Positions 37,389 to 45,241 of a stretch of 64,000 nt of DNA are shown piece by piece. Each line of letters starts with the position of its first letter. Position 1 is the first letter of the stretch. Origin of the DNA: Ktedonobacteria bacterium (GTDB lineage: Bacteria; Chloroflexota; Ktedonobacteria; Ktedonobacterales; JACDGC01); assembly GCA_027459785.1 (NCBI GenBank), contig DAIDGU010000071.1, positions 1 through 64,000 on the forward strand, in the 5' to 3' direction. The translations under genes and the position numbers were made by a program. The notes beneath the pieces were generated by a model. It was not told where the DNA came from, did no database searches, and saw only the letters and a program-made list of their open reading frames with translations.

Positions 37389-37658
37389 TTATTCATCAGC
37401 AGCGTTAGTGGTTGCATGAGTGTTATCTTGCTCACTTGGATAATCAGCCGAGGCGAGTTCATCGCCAGCAATGATATTCAGATAATCATAATACATAAAT
37501 CTTCGATTTCGCTCTCGTCTCGTCATCTCTCGTAAAATTCCGATTTCCGTGAAACGCGCTACTAGTTTATTGGCGTTAGGATATGTCTGTTTGGTGACCT
37601 CACTAACGCTTTTCACGCTGATAATTGGCCTTATATAGAGATATTCCAAAACGCTCAT
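37389..37658 (-). CDS. stand-alone C-terminal winged helix of a Fic protein
   Basis: The 89-residue product matches only the end of Fic (AMP-transferase) proteins: LEYLYIRPIISVKSVSEVT, YPNANKLVARFTEIGILREM and RRERNRRFMYYDYLNIIAGD, the usual winged helix after the Fic domain. The catalytic HxFxDGNGR part is absent, and a stop codon lies directly before the ATG, so the frame does not extend. No clear Shine-Dalgarno is seen. It may be a gene remnant or a repressor-like orphan; the conserved-looking palindromes just upstream favour the second view. Confidence 0.65.
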   Translation of the reverse strand: MSVLEYLYIRPIISVKSVSEVTKQTYPNANKLVARFTEIGILREMTRRERNRRFMYYDYLNIIAGDELASADYPSEQDNTHATTNAADE

Positions 37659-37678
37659 CTAATCAGTTAGATCCCGCT

Positions 37679-37762
37679 AACGATAATAGCGAAATCCTTA
37701 TTATCGGTTAGAATAATAAAGATCCTTGCTATTATCGTTTGGGGTGCGTTATCGATAATAAC
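37679..37762. promoter_or_regulatory. ATTATCG palindrome cluster (candidate operator)
   Basis: AACGATAATAGC (37679-37690) and GCTATTATCGTT (37728-37739) are perfect 12-bp inverted repeats. TTATTATCGGTTA lies between them (37698-37710) and GTTATCGATAATAAC (37748-37762) with the TTATCGATAA palindrome follows. Four copies of ATTATCG/CGATAAT in 84 bases directly upstream of the Fic-type winged helix look like an operator array. Confidence 0.6.
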
Positions 37763-37870
37763 GATACCATCTCTGTCAAGCGGGTGCTAAGATGGATAAC
37801 TCTGCTTCCTATGCGCTACTATAACCACGATAACCACGATTGTCTGTTTATTCCCACAGGAGGCATCAGC

Positions 37871-38190
37871 ATGGCGAACGACGAACAGCAGCAACCCGAT
37901 ACGCGCGAACCATCAGACGAGCGCAAAGCAGAACTGGCAGCAGCATCGTCACCACCTTTGCGGTTATCTTCTGGCTGGTGACGAACTTCCTGCATAGTGG
38001 CGCGCAGCCCTTGCAATGGTACGAGGCGGCGATGTTGAGCGTCAGCTCATTTCATGGGTGCGGCTTCTTCACCAGTACGATCCAGCTTGGCGATCCCCTG
38101 GCGATTGTTGCCGCCTTTGAAGCCGTGTGCGGCCTCTTCATTGAACTGGTGTTCATCGCCACATTCAGCCGCCGCTTCTTGAGAGATTAA
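37871..38190 (+). pseudogene. frameshifted two-helix ion-channel-like protein
   Basis: AGGAGG lies 7 bases before ATG 37871, which reads MANDEQQQPDTREPSDERKA and then meets a stop. Shifting frame within the GCAGCAGCA run near 37943 continues as SIVTTFAVIFWLVTNF, a pore-helix-like SVSSFHGCGFFTSTIQLGD and a second membrane helix (AFEAVCGLFIELVFIATF). This is the layout of an Ion_trans_2 (two-helix potassium channel) domain, but the TVGYG filter is replaced by HGCGF. A single-base indel seems to have broken the gene; a programmed frameshift is less likely. Confidence 0.55.
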
Positions 38191-38266
38191 AGTGTCTCAT
38201 ATCCCAAGACAGTTCCTAACTCTGATTGATATTCTTTTCGGGAAAGATGGCGGTTGTGAACGGGAC

Positions 38267-38286
38267 GGCGGACAGGAATGTCCGCC
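38267..38286. repeat. REP-like palindrome with GGAA loop
   Basis: GGCGGACA-GGAA-TGTCCGCC is a perfect 8-bp stem, related to the palindrome at 33518-33539. Confidence 0.7.
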
Positions 38287-38292
38287 CCACGT

Positions 38293-38340
38293 CTAGGCTC
38301 CCCTCTCCATCCGCAGATGGGGTGGGGTTGGGGGTGGGGC
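38293..38340 (+). repeat. partial copy of the fold-back element found in mutS
   Basis: The 23 bases at 38300-38322 are identical to 42681-42703 in the mutS insertion, followed by a similar G-rich GGGGGTGGGGC tail. It lies just downstream of the uvrB stop codon. Confidence 0.75.
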
Positions 38341-38343
38341 CAC

Positions 38344-40347
38344 CTATCGCCGCTCGAACTCCACCATCGATCTGCGCAGCGTCACGATCTGGTCGCGCAG
38401 TTGAGCGGCTTTCTCAAATTCGAGGGCTTTGGAGGCTTTGCGCATCTCGCTTTCGAGATCCTTGATCATCCGGGCGGCTTCGTCGCGGCTGAGCGCGGCG
38501 GCGACCTCGTCGCCGGTGTCGTCGCTGGGCTTGCCGTTGGCATCGGCGGTCGCGCGAAGGCGATCCGACAGATCGCGGATCTCTTTCTTGATGCTGACGG
38601 GGACGATACCGTGTTCCTCGTTATAGCGCACCTGCGCGGCGCGGCGGCGGTTGGTCTCCGCGATGGCGCGGGCCATCGAATCCGTCGTGCGGTCGGCGTA
38701 CATGATGACGTAGCCATCCAGGTGACGCGCGGCGCGGCCCATCGTCTGAATCAGCGAGCCTTCGGAGCGCAGGAAGCCCTCTTTGTCGGCGTCCAGAATG
38801 GCGACCAGCGACACTTCCGGCAGGTCCAGCCCCTCGCGCAAGAGGTTGATGCCGACGACCACGTCATAGACACCCAGGCGCAGATCGCGCAGGATCTCGA
38901 TGCGCTCCAGATTCTCGATCTCAGAGTGCAAGTAGTGGACTTTGACGCCCATCTCTTGCAGGTAATCGGCCAGATCTTCGGCCATCTTCTTCGTCAGCGT
39001 CGTCACCAGGGCGCGCTGGCCGCGCTCCACGCGGCTGCGGATCTCGGCCAGCAGATCGTCGATCTGCCCTTCGGTCGGGCGGATGCTGATCTCCGGATCG
39101 ATGATGCCGGTCGGGCGGATGAGTTGCTCGACGACGCGCGCGCTATGCTCACGCTCATACGGCCCCGGCGTGGCGGAAACGAAGATCGCCTGCGCCACAT
39201 GCTCCTCGAATTCGGTGAAGGTCAGCGGGCGATTATCTTTGGCGCTGGGCAGGCGGAAGCCATAGTCCACCAACACCTGTTTGCGCGCCTGGTCGCCGTT
39301 GAACATGCCGCGCACCTGCGGCAGCCCCACATGCGACTCATCCGCCACCAGCAAGAAGTCGTCGGGCAGGTAGTCCATCAGCGTCCAGGGCGGTTCGCCT
39401 TTCCCACGCCCGGCCAGGTGACGCGAGTAATTCTCGATGCCGGAGCAGAGGCCCGTCTCGCGCAGCATCTCGATGTCGAAGTGCGTGCGTTGCTTCAGCC
39501 GCGCGGCCTCCAGGATCTTGCCCTCGCGGTTCAGGTCGTCCACGCGCTCGGCCAGTTCGGCCTCGATGCGCTCGATGGCGACGTTCAGCCGTTCCTGGCG
39601 CGTGACCCAGTGCTTGGCGGGATAGACATCCACGCGCTGGCGCTTGCCCAGGATCTCGCCGGTCAGCGGATCGATCTCAACGATGCGGTCGATCTCATCG
39701 CCAAAGAACTCGACGCGCACAGCGATGTCTTCATACGAGGGGAAGATCTCCACCACGTCGCCGCGCACGCGGAACTTGCCGCGCACGAAGTTGGTGTCGT
39801 TGCGCTCATACTGGATGTCGGTCAGCGCCCGCAAGACGCCGTTGCGCTGGTGCGTCTCGCCCACCTTCAGCGTGACGGTACTCTCGCTATATTCTTCCGG
39901 CGAACCGAGGCCGTAGATGCACGAGACCGACGCGACGATCAGCACATCGCGCCGCGTGAAGAGGCTGCGCGTGGCCGAGAGGCGCAGCTTCTCGATCTCC
40001 TCGTTGCCCTGGCTCTCTTTCTCGATATACATGTCCGTGCGCGGGATATAAGCTTCCGGCTGGTAGTAGTCATAATAGCTGACGAAGTATTCGACGGCGT
40101 TATTAGGAAAAAACTCTTTGTATTCGCTATAAAGCTGCGCGGCCAGCGTCTTATTCGGGGCCAGCACCAGCGTCGGCTTCTGCACCGCCTGCACCACCTG
40201 CGCGATGGTGAAGGTCTTGCCGGACCCCGTCACGCCCAGCAGCGTCTGATAGCGGTCGCCGTGCTGAATGCCCTCGACCAATTGCGCGATGGCCTGGGGC
40301 TGATCGCCCGTCGGCTTGAAAGGAGCCACCACCTCGAAATCCGGCAT
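38344..40347 (-). CDS. uvrB: excinuclease ABC subunit B
   Basis: UvrB verifies DNA damage and loads UvrC in nucleotide-excision repair. The 667-residue product begins [20 protein letters not shown]; Walker [11 protein letters not shown] (38-47), the beta-hairpin [20 protein letters not shown], helicase motifs ([30 protein letters not shown]) and the C-terminal UVR motif are present. The start is set at 40347, with GGAAAGGTGG 9 bases upstream; earlier in-frame starts overlap the promoter at 40421-40450. Confidence 0.95.
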   Translation of the reverse strand: MPDFEVVAPFKPTGDQPQAIAQLVEGIQHGDRYQTLLGVTGSGKTFTIAQVVQAVQKPTLVLAPNKTLAAQLYSEYKEFFPNNAVEYFVSYYDYYQPEAYIPRTDMYIEKESQGNEEIEKLRLSATRSLFTRRDVLIVASVSCIYGLGSPEEYSESTVTLKVGETHQRNGVLRALTDIQYERNDTNFVRGKFRVRGDVVEIFPSYEDIAVRVEFFGDEIDRIVEIDPLTGEILGKRQRVDVYPAKHWVTRQERLNVAIERIEAELAERVDDLNREGKILEAARLKQRTHFDIEMLRETGLCSGIENYSRHLAGRGKGEPPWTLMDYLPDDFLLVADESHVGLPQVRGMFNGDQARKQVLVDYGFRLPSAKDNRPLTFTEFEEHVAQAIFVSATPGPYEREHSARVVEQLIRPTGIIDPEISIRPTEGQIDDLLAEIRSRVERGQRALVTTLTKKMAEDLADYLQEMGVKVHYLHSEIENLERIEILRDLRLGVYDVVVGINLLREGLDLPEVSLVAILDADKEGFLRSEGSLIQTMGRAARHLDGYVIMYADRTTDSMARAIAETNRRRAAQVRYNEEHGIVPVSIKKEIRDLSDRLRATADANGKPSDDTGDEVAAALSRDEAARMIKDLESEMRKASKALEFEKAAQLRDQIVTLRRSMVEFERR

Positions 40348-40420
40348 AGCCCGCCGCCACCTTTCCCGCGACGGTTTGCCCGCCGCACCTGCTTGCTCTA
40401 GCATATCCACATGTCGTTGC

Positions 40421-40450
40421 ATTGTACCATAAACGCGCGCGAAAGTCGAA
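40421..40450 (-). promoter_or_regulatory. promoter of uvrB
   Basis: On the minus strand TTCGAC, 18 bases, TACAAT. It fixes the uvrB start downstream at 40347. Confidence 0.6.
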
Positions 40451-40487
40451 CGGATGTTTGTGGGGAGCGCCCATCTGCGGTTGCCCC

Positions 40488-40515
40488 TTGACAAATCGCG
40501 CTGACACCGTATAAT
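40488..40515 (+). promoter_or_regulatory. promoter of the single-domain receiver gene
   Basis: TTGACA (40488-40493), 16 bases, TATAAT (40510-40515): both hexamers are perfect. It is divergent from the uvrB promoter. Confidence 0.85.
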
Positions 40516-40583
40516 ACTCAGGAAACTCGTCCAGGCAGACGCACTTATCCCGCTTTATCATCATCATTTTGTACGGAGGCAAT

Positions 40584-40979
40584 ATGGCAGAGGCACCCCG
40601 TGGCGGTCTGACCGTGTTGGTCGCGGACCCTGACCCGGCGCAACAGCAGCAGATTATGGAATGTCTGCGTCCGCGCTACCGCGTGATCACCGCGCAATCG
40701 CTGGCTGACACCGTGGACAAGATCAGCCAGTATCGTCCTGCGATCTTACTCCTCGAAACCGACATGCCTGATGGTGACGGCAGGTTGCTGATCAAACAGA
40801 TCCGCGACACGCCCGCGTTGCGGGGGATGATCATCTGCTGTGTCACGCGCCGATCCAGCATCAAAGATAAAGTGGCTGGCTTCCAGGCTGGCGCGGACGA
40901 CTATGTCGTCAAGCCGATCAACCTTCAAACCTTCATGTGGCGCGTCGTGCTGCTCTCGCGCATCCGTCAAGTGAGTTGA
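40584..40979 (+). CDS. single-domain receiver with Glu in place of the phospho-acceptor Asp
   Basis: A 131-residue CheY-like protein without an output domain. The receiver fold is clear (VLVADPDPAQ with the acidic residues, GADDYVVKPINL with the conserved Lys), but the site that should read LLD-x-x-MP reads LLLETDMPDGDG, so Glu58 (codon GAA) replaces the phospho-acceptor Asp. Such a change often mimics the phosphorylated state or abolishes switching. The start at 40584 has GGAGG 4-5 bases upstream. Its partner is unknown; it shares a divergent promoter region with uvrB. Confidence 0.8.
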   Translation: MAEAPRGGLTVLVADPDPAQQQQIMECLRPRYRVITAQSLADTVDKISQYRPAILLLETDMPDGDGRLLIKQIRDTPALRGMIICCVTRRSSIKDKVAGFQAGADDYVVKPINLQTFMWRVVLLSRIRQVS

Positions 40980-40983
40980 AAAA

Positions 40984-41091
40984 GCGGACGAGGCGAACAC
41001 GAAAGCTACGAAATTGCACGAAGGACACGAAAATTTTTCAATCCTTTCGTGTTTTTCGTGGATCTTTCATGGTCTTCGTGTTCGATCCCTT
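40984..41091. repeat. inverted CACGAAGG-type repeat between receiver gene and mutS
   Basis: GAACACGAAAG, ACGAAGGACACGAAAA and, facing them, CCTTTCGTGTTTTTCGTGG and GGTCTTCGTGTTCG form a fold-back filling the whole gap. Both genes end here, so it may act as a bidirectional terminator. Confidence 0.65.
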
Positions 41092-41092
41092 T

Positions 41093-44005
41093 TTAGCTGC
41101 GCTCCTTGATCTCGCTGCGCAGGCGATAGAGCAGGTGTAACGCCTCCAGCGGCGTCATCTCTTCCACCGCCAGGTCGCGCAGTTGTTCCACCACGGGGTC
41201 CGGCGCGGCGGGCGGCGTGAACAGCGCCATCTGAATCGCTAGCGGGTCGCGCGCAGGGGCGGGTTCGCGCATGGCGCGCTTGCGGTTGCCCCCGTCGCCG
41301 TGGCGTTCCAAATCGGCCAGAATCTCTTCGGCGCGGCGCAGCACCTGGCGCGGGATGCCGGCGAGCTGCGCCACATGCACGCCGTAGCTGCGGTCCGCGC
41401 CGCCAGGGACGAGCGTGCGCAGGAAAACGACGTGGCCGTCTTCTTCCGTCACGGCGATGGAGTAGGGTCGCACGTGGGGCAGTTGCCGCGCCACCTCAAC
41501 CAGTTCATGGTAATGCGTGGCGAACAGCGTTTTCGCGCCGCAACGGGGATGCTGATGCAGGTATTCTACGATGGCGCGGGCGATGGCCAGGCCGTCATAC
41601 GTGCTGGTGCCGCGCCCGATCTCGTCCAGCACCACCAGGCTGCGCGCCGTGGCGTGGCGCAGGATGTTGGCCGTCTCGATCATCTCCACCATGAAGGTCG
41701 ATTGCCCCGTCGCCAGGTCGTCTTGCGCGCCGATGCGCGTGAAAATGCGATCCACCAGGCCGATCTCCGCCGCCGCCGCTGGCACGAAGGAGCCGATCTG
41801 TGCCAGCAGCACGATCAAGGCCGTCTGGCGCATGATCGTCGATTTGCCGGCCATGTTGGGGCCGGTGATCAGCATGATCTGCGCGTCGCGGCTGTCGAGA
41901 TCCAGATCGTTCGGCACGAAGGGATGATCGCGCTGCGTCTGTTCGATGACGGGATGCCGCCCGGCGACGATGTGCAGCCGCGTCCCCTCGTTCAACGTAG
42001 GCCGCACGTAACCGTTGCGCTCGGCCACCTCGGCCAGCGCCACCAGCACGTCCAGCGTGGCGATGGCCCGCGCCGTCTCCACGATGCGCTCCCCATGAAA
42101 CGCCCCCAGGTCGCCGCGCAACTTGGTGAACAGATCGTATTCCAGCTTGGTCGAACGATCCTGCGCGTTCAACACCAGCGTCTCGTACTCCTTCAGTTCC
42201 GGCGTGATATAGCGTTCGCCATTCGCCACCGTCTGCTTGCGAATGTAGTTGGATGGCACCTTGGCCAGATTCGCGCTCGTCACCTCGATGAAGTAGCCAA
42301 AGACCTTGTTGAAGCTGACCTTGAGATTGCCGATGCCCGTGCGTTTGCGCTCCACATTTTCCAGCGCAGCGATCCATTCGCGTGCGCCCTTGGACTTTTC
42401 GTGAATGTCGTCCAACTCGTGCGCGTAGCCCGGCTGGATGATGCCACCCTCGGTGATAAGGATCGGCGGCGTGTCTACCACCGCCGCCTCGATGATCGCC
42501 GCGACATCCGTGCAGGCGTCCACCGGCTGGCCCACTAGCTCGGTGACGAGGGTGGCCCCATCCCGTCGCGGCACGGGAACCCTGCCCCCCGGCCCCCTCC
42601 CCATCTCCGATGGAGAGGGGGTGAGATGACTTCGATAGTGATCACGTTGATCAACGCGATCAACCGGCAATGTCTCGTCTCCCCTCTCCATCCGCAGATG
42701 GGGAGCAGGGTTCCCGTGAAGCGACGGGAGGGCTGGGGGTGGGGCTACCGCGTCTCCCCCCTCCGCGATCAGCGCCTCCACGGCGCGTAGGCCGGCGGCG
42801 AGCGCGACCAGATCGCGCGGGGTGGCGAGGCGCTGCAACACACGGTTCGCCAGGCGTTCCAGGTCGCCGGCTTTTTTGAGCGCGGCGGCGAGGCGGGCGC
42901 GTTCCAGGGGCTGATGCAGCAGGAGTTCGACGGCGTCGTGGCGGTGCTGCAAGGCGGCGACATCCAGCAGGGGCTGGCCCAGCCAGCGGCGTAGGAGGCG
43001 GCTACCCATCGGCGTCTGCGTCTGATCCAGCACCCACACGAGCGATCCCCGCGCGGCACGGTCGCGCCCGCTCTCGAAGAGTTCCAGGTTGCGGCGCGTG
43101 TAGGCATCCAGGATCATATAGCGGTCGATGGCATAGGTGGTGAGGGAGACGAGTTGGTCCAGCGCGTCGCGCTGCGTCAGTTGCAGGTACGAGAGGATCG
43201 CGCCGGCGGCGCGCACGGCCAGGGGCAGCTTGTCGCAGCCGAAGCCTTCCAGCGTGGCCGCCTTGAAGTGCGCCAGCAGCCGTTCCCGTGCGCCGCGCTC
43301 GGCGAAGTCGCGCGCGGAGAGCGGCGAGATGTGGCCGGCGAAGGGCGCGATGCGCGCCACCCAGTCTGGTAGCCCCACGCCGTCATCCTCGGCCTCGCCG
43401 GGATCGTCTGTCTGTGCGGCCACGCGCAGAGCGCGCGGATTCAGTCGGGCGCGTTCCGGCGCTTCCACCAGCACTTCCGCCGCGCCGATGCGCGCGAGTT
43501 CCTGCGCCAGCGTCGTTTCGGCGTCGCTCGTGGCGCATTGGGTGCAACAGAACTCGCCGGTGGTGATGTCCGCATACGCCAGGCCCATCGCGCCCTGGCC
43601 CACGACCACGGCGGCCAGGTAGTTGTTCGCCCGCGCCGCCAGCATGGCGGGATCGACGACGGTGCCGGGGGTGATGACGCGCGTCACATCGCGTTCCACC
43701 AGCCCCTTGCCGGTCGGCTCGGTCATCTGCTCGACGACGGCCACGCGATAGCCGCGCCCGATCAGCCGCGCGATGTAGCCATCCGCCGCGTGGTGTGGCA
43801 CGCCCGCCATCGGCGAACGTTCGCCGCGCCCCCACTCGCGCTTGGTCAGCGTCAGTTCCAGTTCGCGGGCGACGACCTCGGCATCCGTGTCGAACGTCTC
43901 ATAGAAATCGCCCAGCCGGAAGAAGATCAGCGCGTCGGGATACTGGCGCTTGATGCTCAGATATTGCGTGCGAATCGGCGAATGTTGTTCGTGAACCGTG
44001 GCCAT
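41093..44005 (-). CDS. mutS: DNA mismatch repair protein MutS, with in-frame repeat insertion
   Basis: MutS recognises mismatches and starts repair. The 970-residue product has the N-terminal mismatch-recognition domain with FFRLGDFYETF (Phe-x-Glu), the connector and core, and the ATPase (TGPNMAGKSTIMRQ; LVVLDEIGRGTSTYDGLA; THYHELVE). It is about 60-100 residues longer than most bacterial MutS. Residues about 426-481 (around RGDETLPVDRVDQRDHY and LTPSPSEMGRGPGGR) are encoded by a fold-back repeat at 42562-42728 and lie between the lever helices and the clamp. The reading frame is kept, so the protein may still work. Confidence 0.93.
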   Translation of the reverse strand: MATVHEQHSPIRTQYLSIKRQYPDALIFFRLGDFYETFDTDAEVVARELELTLTKREWGRGERSPMAGVPHHAADGYIARLIGRGYRVAVVEQMTEPTGKGLVERDVTRVITPGTVVDPAMLAARANNYLAAVVVGQGAMGLAYADITTGEFCCTQCATSDAETTLAQELARIGAAEVLVEAPERARLNPRALRVAAQTDDPGEAEDDGVGLPDWVARIAPFAGHISPLSARDFAERGARERLLAHFKAATLEGFGCDKLPLAVRAAGAILSYLQLTQRDALDQLVSLTTYAIDRYMILDAYTRRNLELFESGRDRAARGSLVWVLDQTQTPMGSRLLRRWLGQPLLDVAALQHRHDAVELLLHQPLERARLAAALKKAGDLERLANRVLQRLATPRDLVALAAGLRAVEALIAEGGDAVAPPPALPSLHGNPAPHLRMERGDETLPVDRVDQRDHYRSHLTPSPSEMGRGPGGRVPVPRRDGATLVTELVGQPVDACTDVAAIIEAAVVDTPPILITEGGIIQPGYAHELDDIHEKSKGAREWIAALENVERKRTGIGNLKVSFNKVFGYFIEVTSANLAKVPSNYIRKQTVANGERYITPELKEYETLVLNAQDRSTKLEYDLFTKLRGDLGAFHGERIVETARAIATLDVLVALAEVAERNGYVRPTLNEGTRLHIVAGRHPVIEQTQRDHPFVPNDLDLDSRDAQIMLITGPNMAGKSTIMRQTALIVLLAQIGSFVPAAAAEIGLVDRIFTRIGAQDDLATGQSTFMVEMIETANILRHATARSLVVLDEIGRGTSTYDGLAIARAIVEYLHQHPRCGAKTLFATHYHELVEVARQLPHVRPYSIAVTEEDGHVVFLRTLVPGGADRSYGVHVAQLAGIPRQVLRRAEEILADLERHGDGGNRKRAMREPAPARDPLAIQMALFTPPAAPDPVVEQLRDLAVEEMTPLEALHLLYRLRSEIKERS
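42562..42728. mobile_element. 167-bp fold-back (MITE-like) element inside mutS
   Basis: The arms pair almost end to end: CCCGTCGC/GCGACGGG, ACGGGAACCCTGC/GCAGGGTTCCCGT, CCCCATCT/AGATGGGG, GGAGAGGGG/CCCCTCTCC and GAGA/TCTC, with an apical GTTGATC/GATCAAC hairpin at 42646-42664. A partial copy lies at 38293-38340. It has no coding capacity of its own beyond the mutS frame. Confidence 0.8.
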
Positions 44006-44151
44006 CAGGCGGTGTGCTCCCTATCCCCTGCGATGCTCTGCCTGATCATTCTAACATGCAGGGCCGAAAATGGAGAGCGCGATAGGAGGAATGCCAGAAA
44101 ATCTGCCAGACGAGCGGGTCGGCACGTGCGATGCATCACACACCTGCCCTA

Positions 44152-44179
44152 TTGTGTAGCGGCACATCCGTGGTATAAT
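44152..44179 (+). promoter_or_regulatory. promoter of the receiver-moaD pair
   Basis: TTGTGT, 16 bases, TATAAT (44174-44179). Confidence 0.6.
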
Positions 44180-44255
44180 CTGGATGGGAACCAGCGCGGC
44201 ACGGACACGTTCACCGCTTTCGCTGGTTGCCGGGTATGGGCAGGAGGGCCACCCC

Positions 44256-44654
44256 ATGTTACAGCGCCAGACGTATCATCTTCCCACCATTCTGATCATC
44301 GAAAACGACCCCAGCAACCGCTTTTTGGCCGAACGCATCCTCAGCATCTCCGGCTATCAATATCTTTCGGCGGCGAGTGGGGAAGAAGCACTGCACATTC
44401 TCGATCAGGAAACGGTCGATTTGATTTTGACGGACCTGTCGATGCCGGTGCTGGATGGTTTTGGGCTGGCACGCCTCATTCGCGCGCGGCCCGCACTGGC
44501 GCACATCCCCATCGTCGCCATCACGGCGCACGCCTTCGCGGCGGAACGGCAGCAGGCGCTGCGCGCCGGCTGTACCGATCTGCTGGTGAAGCCCTATCGC
44601 CCGAAAGAACTGCTGGCGCTGGTGGAACGCCACCTGGCCGGAGTCGCGCAATGA
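44256..44654 (+). CDS. single-domain response regulator (CheY-like)
   Basis: A 132-residue stand-alone receiver with intact phosphorylation site: IIENDPSN acidic residues, LILTDLSMPVLDG with the acceptor Asp, IVAITAHAF with the switch Thr, and LLVKPYRPKEL with the Lys. AGGAGGG lies upstream of ATG 44256. It is DivK/CheY-like; no kinase is nearby. Its stop codon overlaps the start of the MoaD-like gene (ATGA), so the two are co-translated. Confidence 0.88.
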   Translation: MLQRQTYHLPTILIIENDPSNRFLAERILSISGYQYLSAASGEEALHILDQETVDLILTDLSMPVLDGFGLARLIRARPALAHIPIVAITAHAFAAERQQALRAGCTDLLVKPYRPKELLALVERHLAGVAQ

Positions 44655-44962
44655 CCACCCCCACCATCACGATCCACCTGCGCTATTTCGCCGCCGTGCG
44701 CGAGGCCGTCGGTGTCGAGCGCGGCACCCTCACCCTGCCCCCCACCGCTACCATCGCTGCTGCCCGCGCCGCGCTGGCGGAGCAGCATCCCGCCGTCCGT
44801 GCTGTGCTGGCAGGCTGCCTGGCCGCGCGCAACCGTGCCTTTGCGGCGGAAGATGCGGTCCTCGCGGATGGTGATGAACTCGTCTTCATCCCGCCGATGG
44901 CCGGCGGCGCTTATTCCGCTGGGTCTGTGCCTGCACCTGCTTCGTCCGCCGGGGCGCTGTAG
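44651..44962 (+). CDS. MoaD/ThiS-like sulfur-carrier protein with C-terminal extension
   Basis: A 103-residue beta-grasp protein (ITIHLRYFAAVREAVGVERG; ADGDELVFIPPMAGG). MoaD carries sulfur on a C-terminal Gly-Gly thiocarboxylate for molybdopterin synthesis. Here the Gly-Gly is followed by 17 more residues (AYSAGSVPAPASSAGAL), so it cannot be activated without processing. The extension runs into the convergent gene at 44911-45228. No other cofactor genes are near. The start overlaps the stop of the receiver gene. Confidence 0.75.
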   Translation: MTTPTITIHLRYFAAVREAVGVERGTLTLPPTATIAAARAALAEQHPAVRAVLAGCLAARNRAFAAEDAVLADGDELVFIPPMAGGAYSAGSVPAPASSAGAL

Positions 44963-45228
44963 CGCACGACGAGGCGATCCACCAGGCCGGCGATCTCCTG
45001 CCAGATGTGGTGCTGATACTCCAACATGACCGCCTGGCGCTCATCATAGGCGCGCGTGTCGGCGTTGCGGCGCGCGTTCGCGGCGAAGCGCGTGGCCGTC
45101 TCGTAGGTCTGGTGGCTGCGCCCGTGCAGGTAGTCGCTCAGGGCTTGCAGGTCGCCGAGCAGCGCGGCCAACGGCTCCGCGTCGGGATCAGTGGTCGGGC
45201 GGGGCGGGATGACATCGTTTTCAGACAT
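44911..45228 (-). CDS. hypothetical protein, 105 residues
   Basis: A soluble, mainly helical protein (DLQALSDYLHGRSHQTYETA; YDERQAVMLEYQHHIWQEIA) that I do not recognise. It lies 13 bases downstream of the AhpD-like gene on the same strand and is probably co-transcribed with it. Its 3' end overlaps the MoaD-like gene by 52 bases. Confidence 0.55.
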   Translation of the reverse strand: MSENDVIPPRPTTDPDAEPLAALLGDLQALSDYLHGRSHQTYETATRFAANARRNADTRAYDERQAVMLEYQHHIWQEIAGLVDRLVVRYSAPADEAGAGTDPAE

Positions 45229-45241
45229 GGTGCTTTGCTCT

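Noticed and set aside
38278..40401. 707-residue open frame on the plus strand opposite uvrB
   Set aside because: It is the antisense shadow of uvrB in GC-rich codons; it has a His/Gln/Arg-rich composition and no domain.
41300..42538. 412-residue plus-strand frame inside mutS
   Set aside because: Antisense shadow of mutS; no ribosome site or domain.
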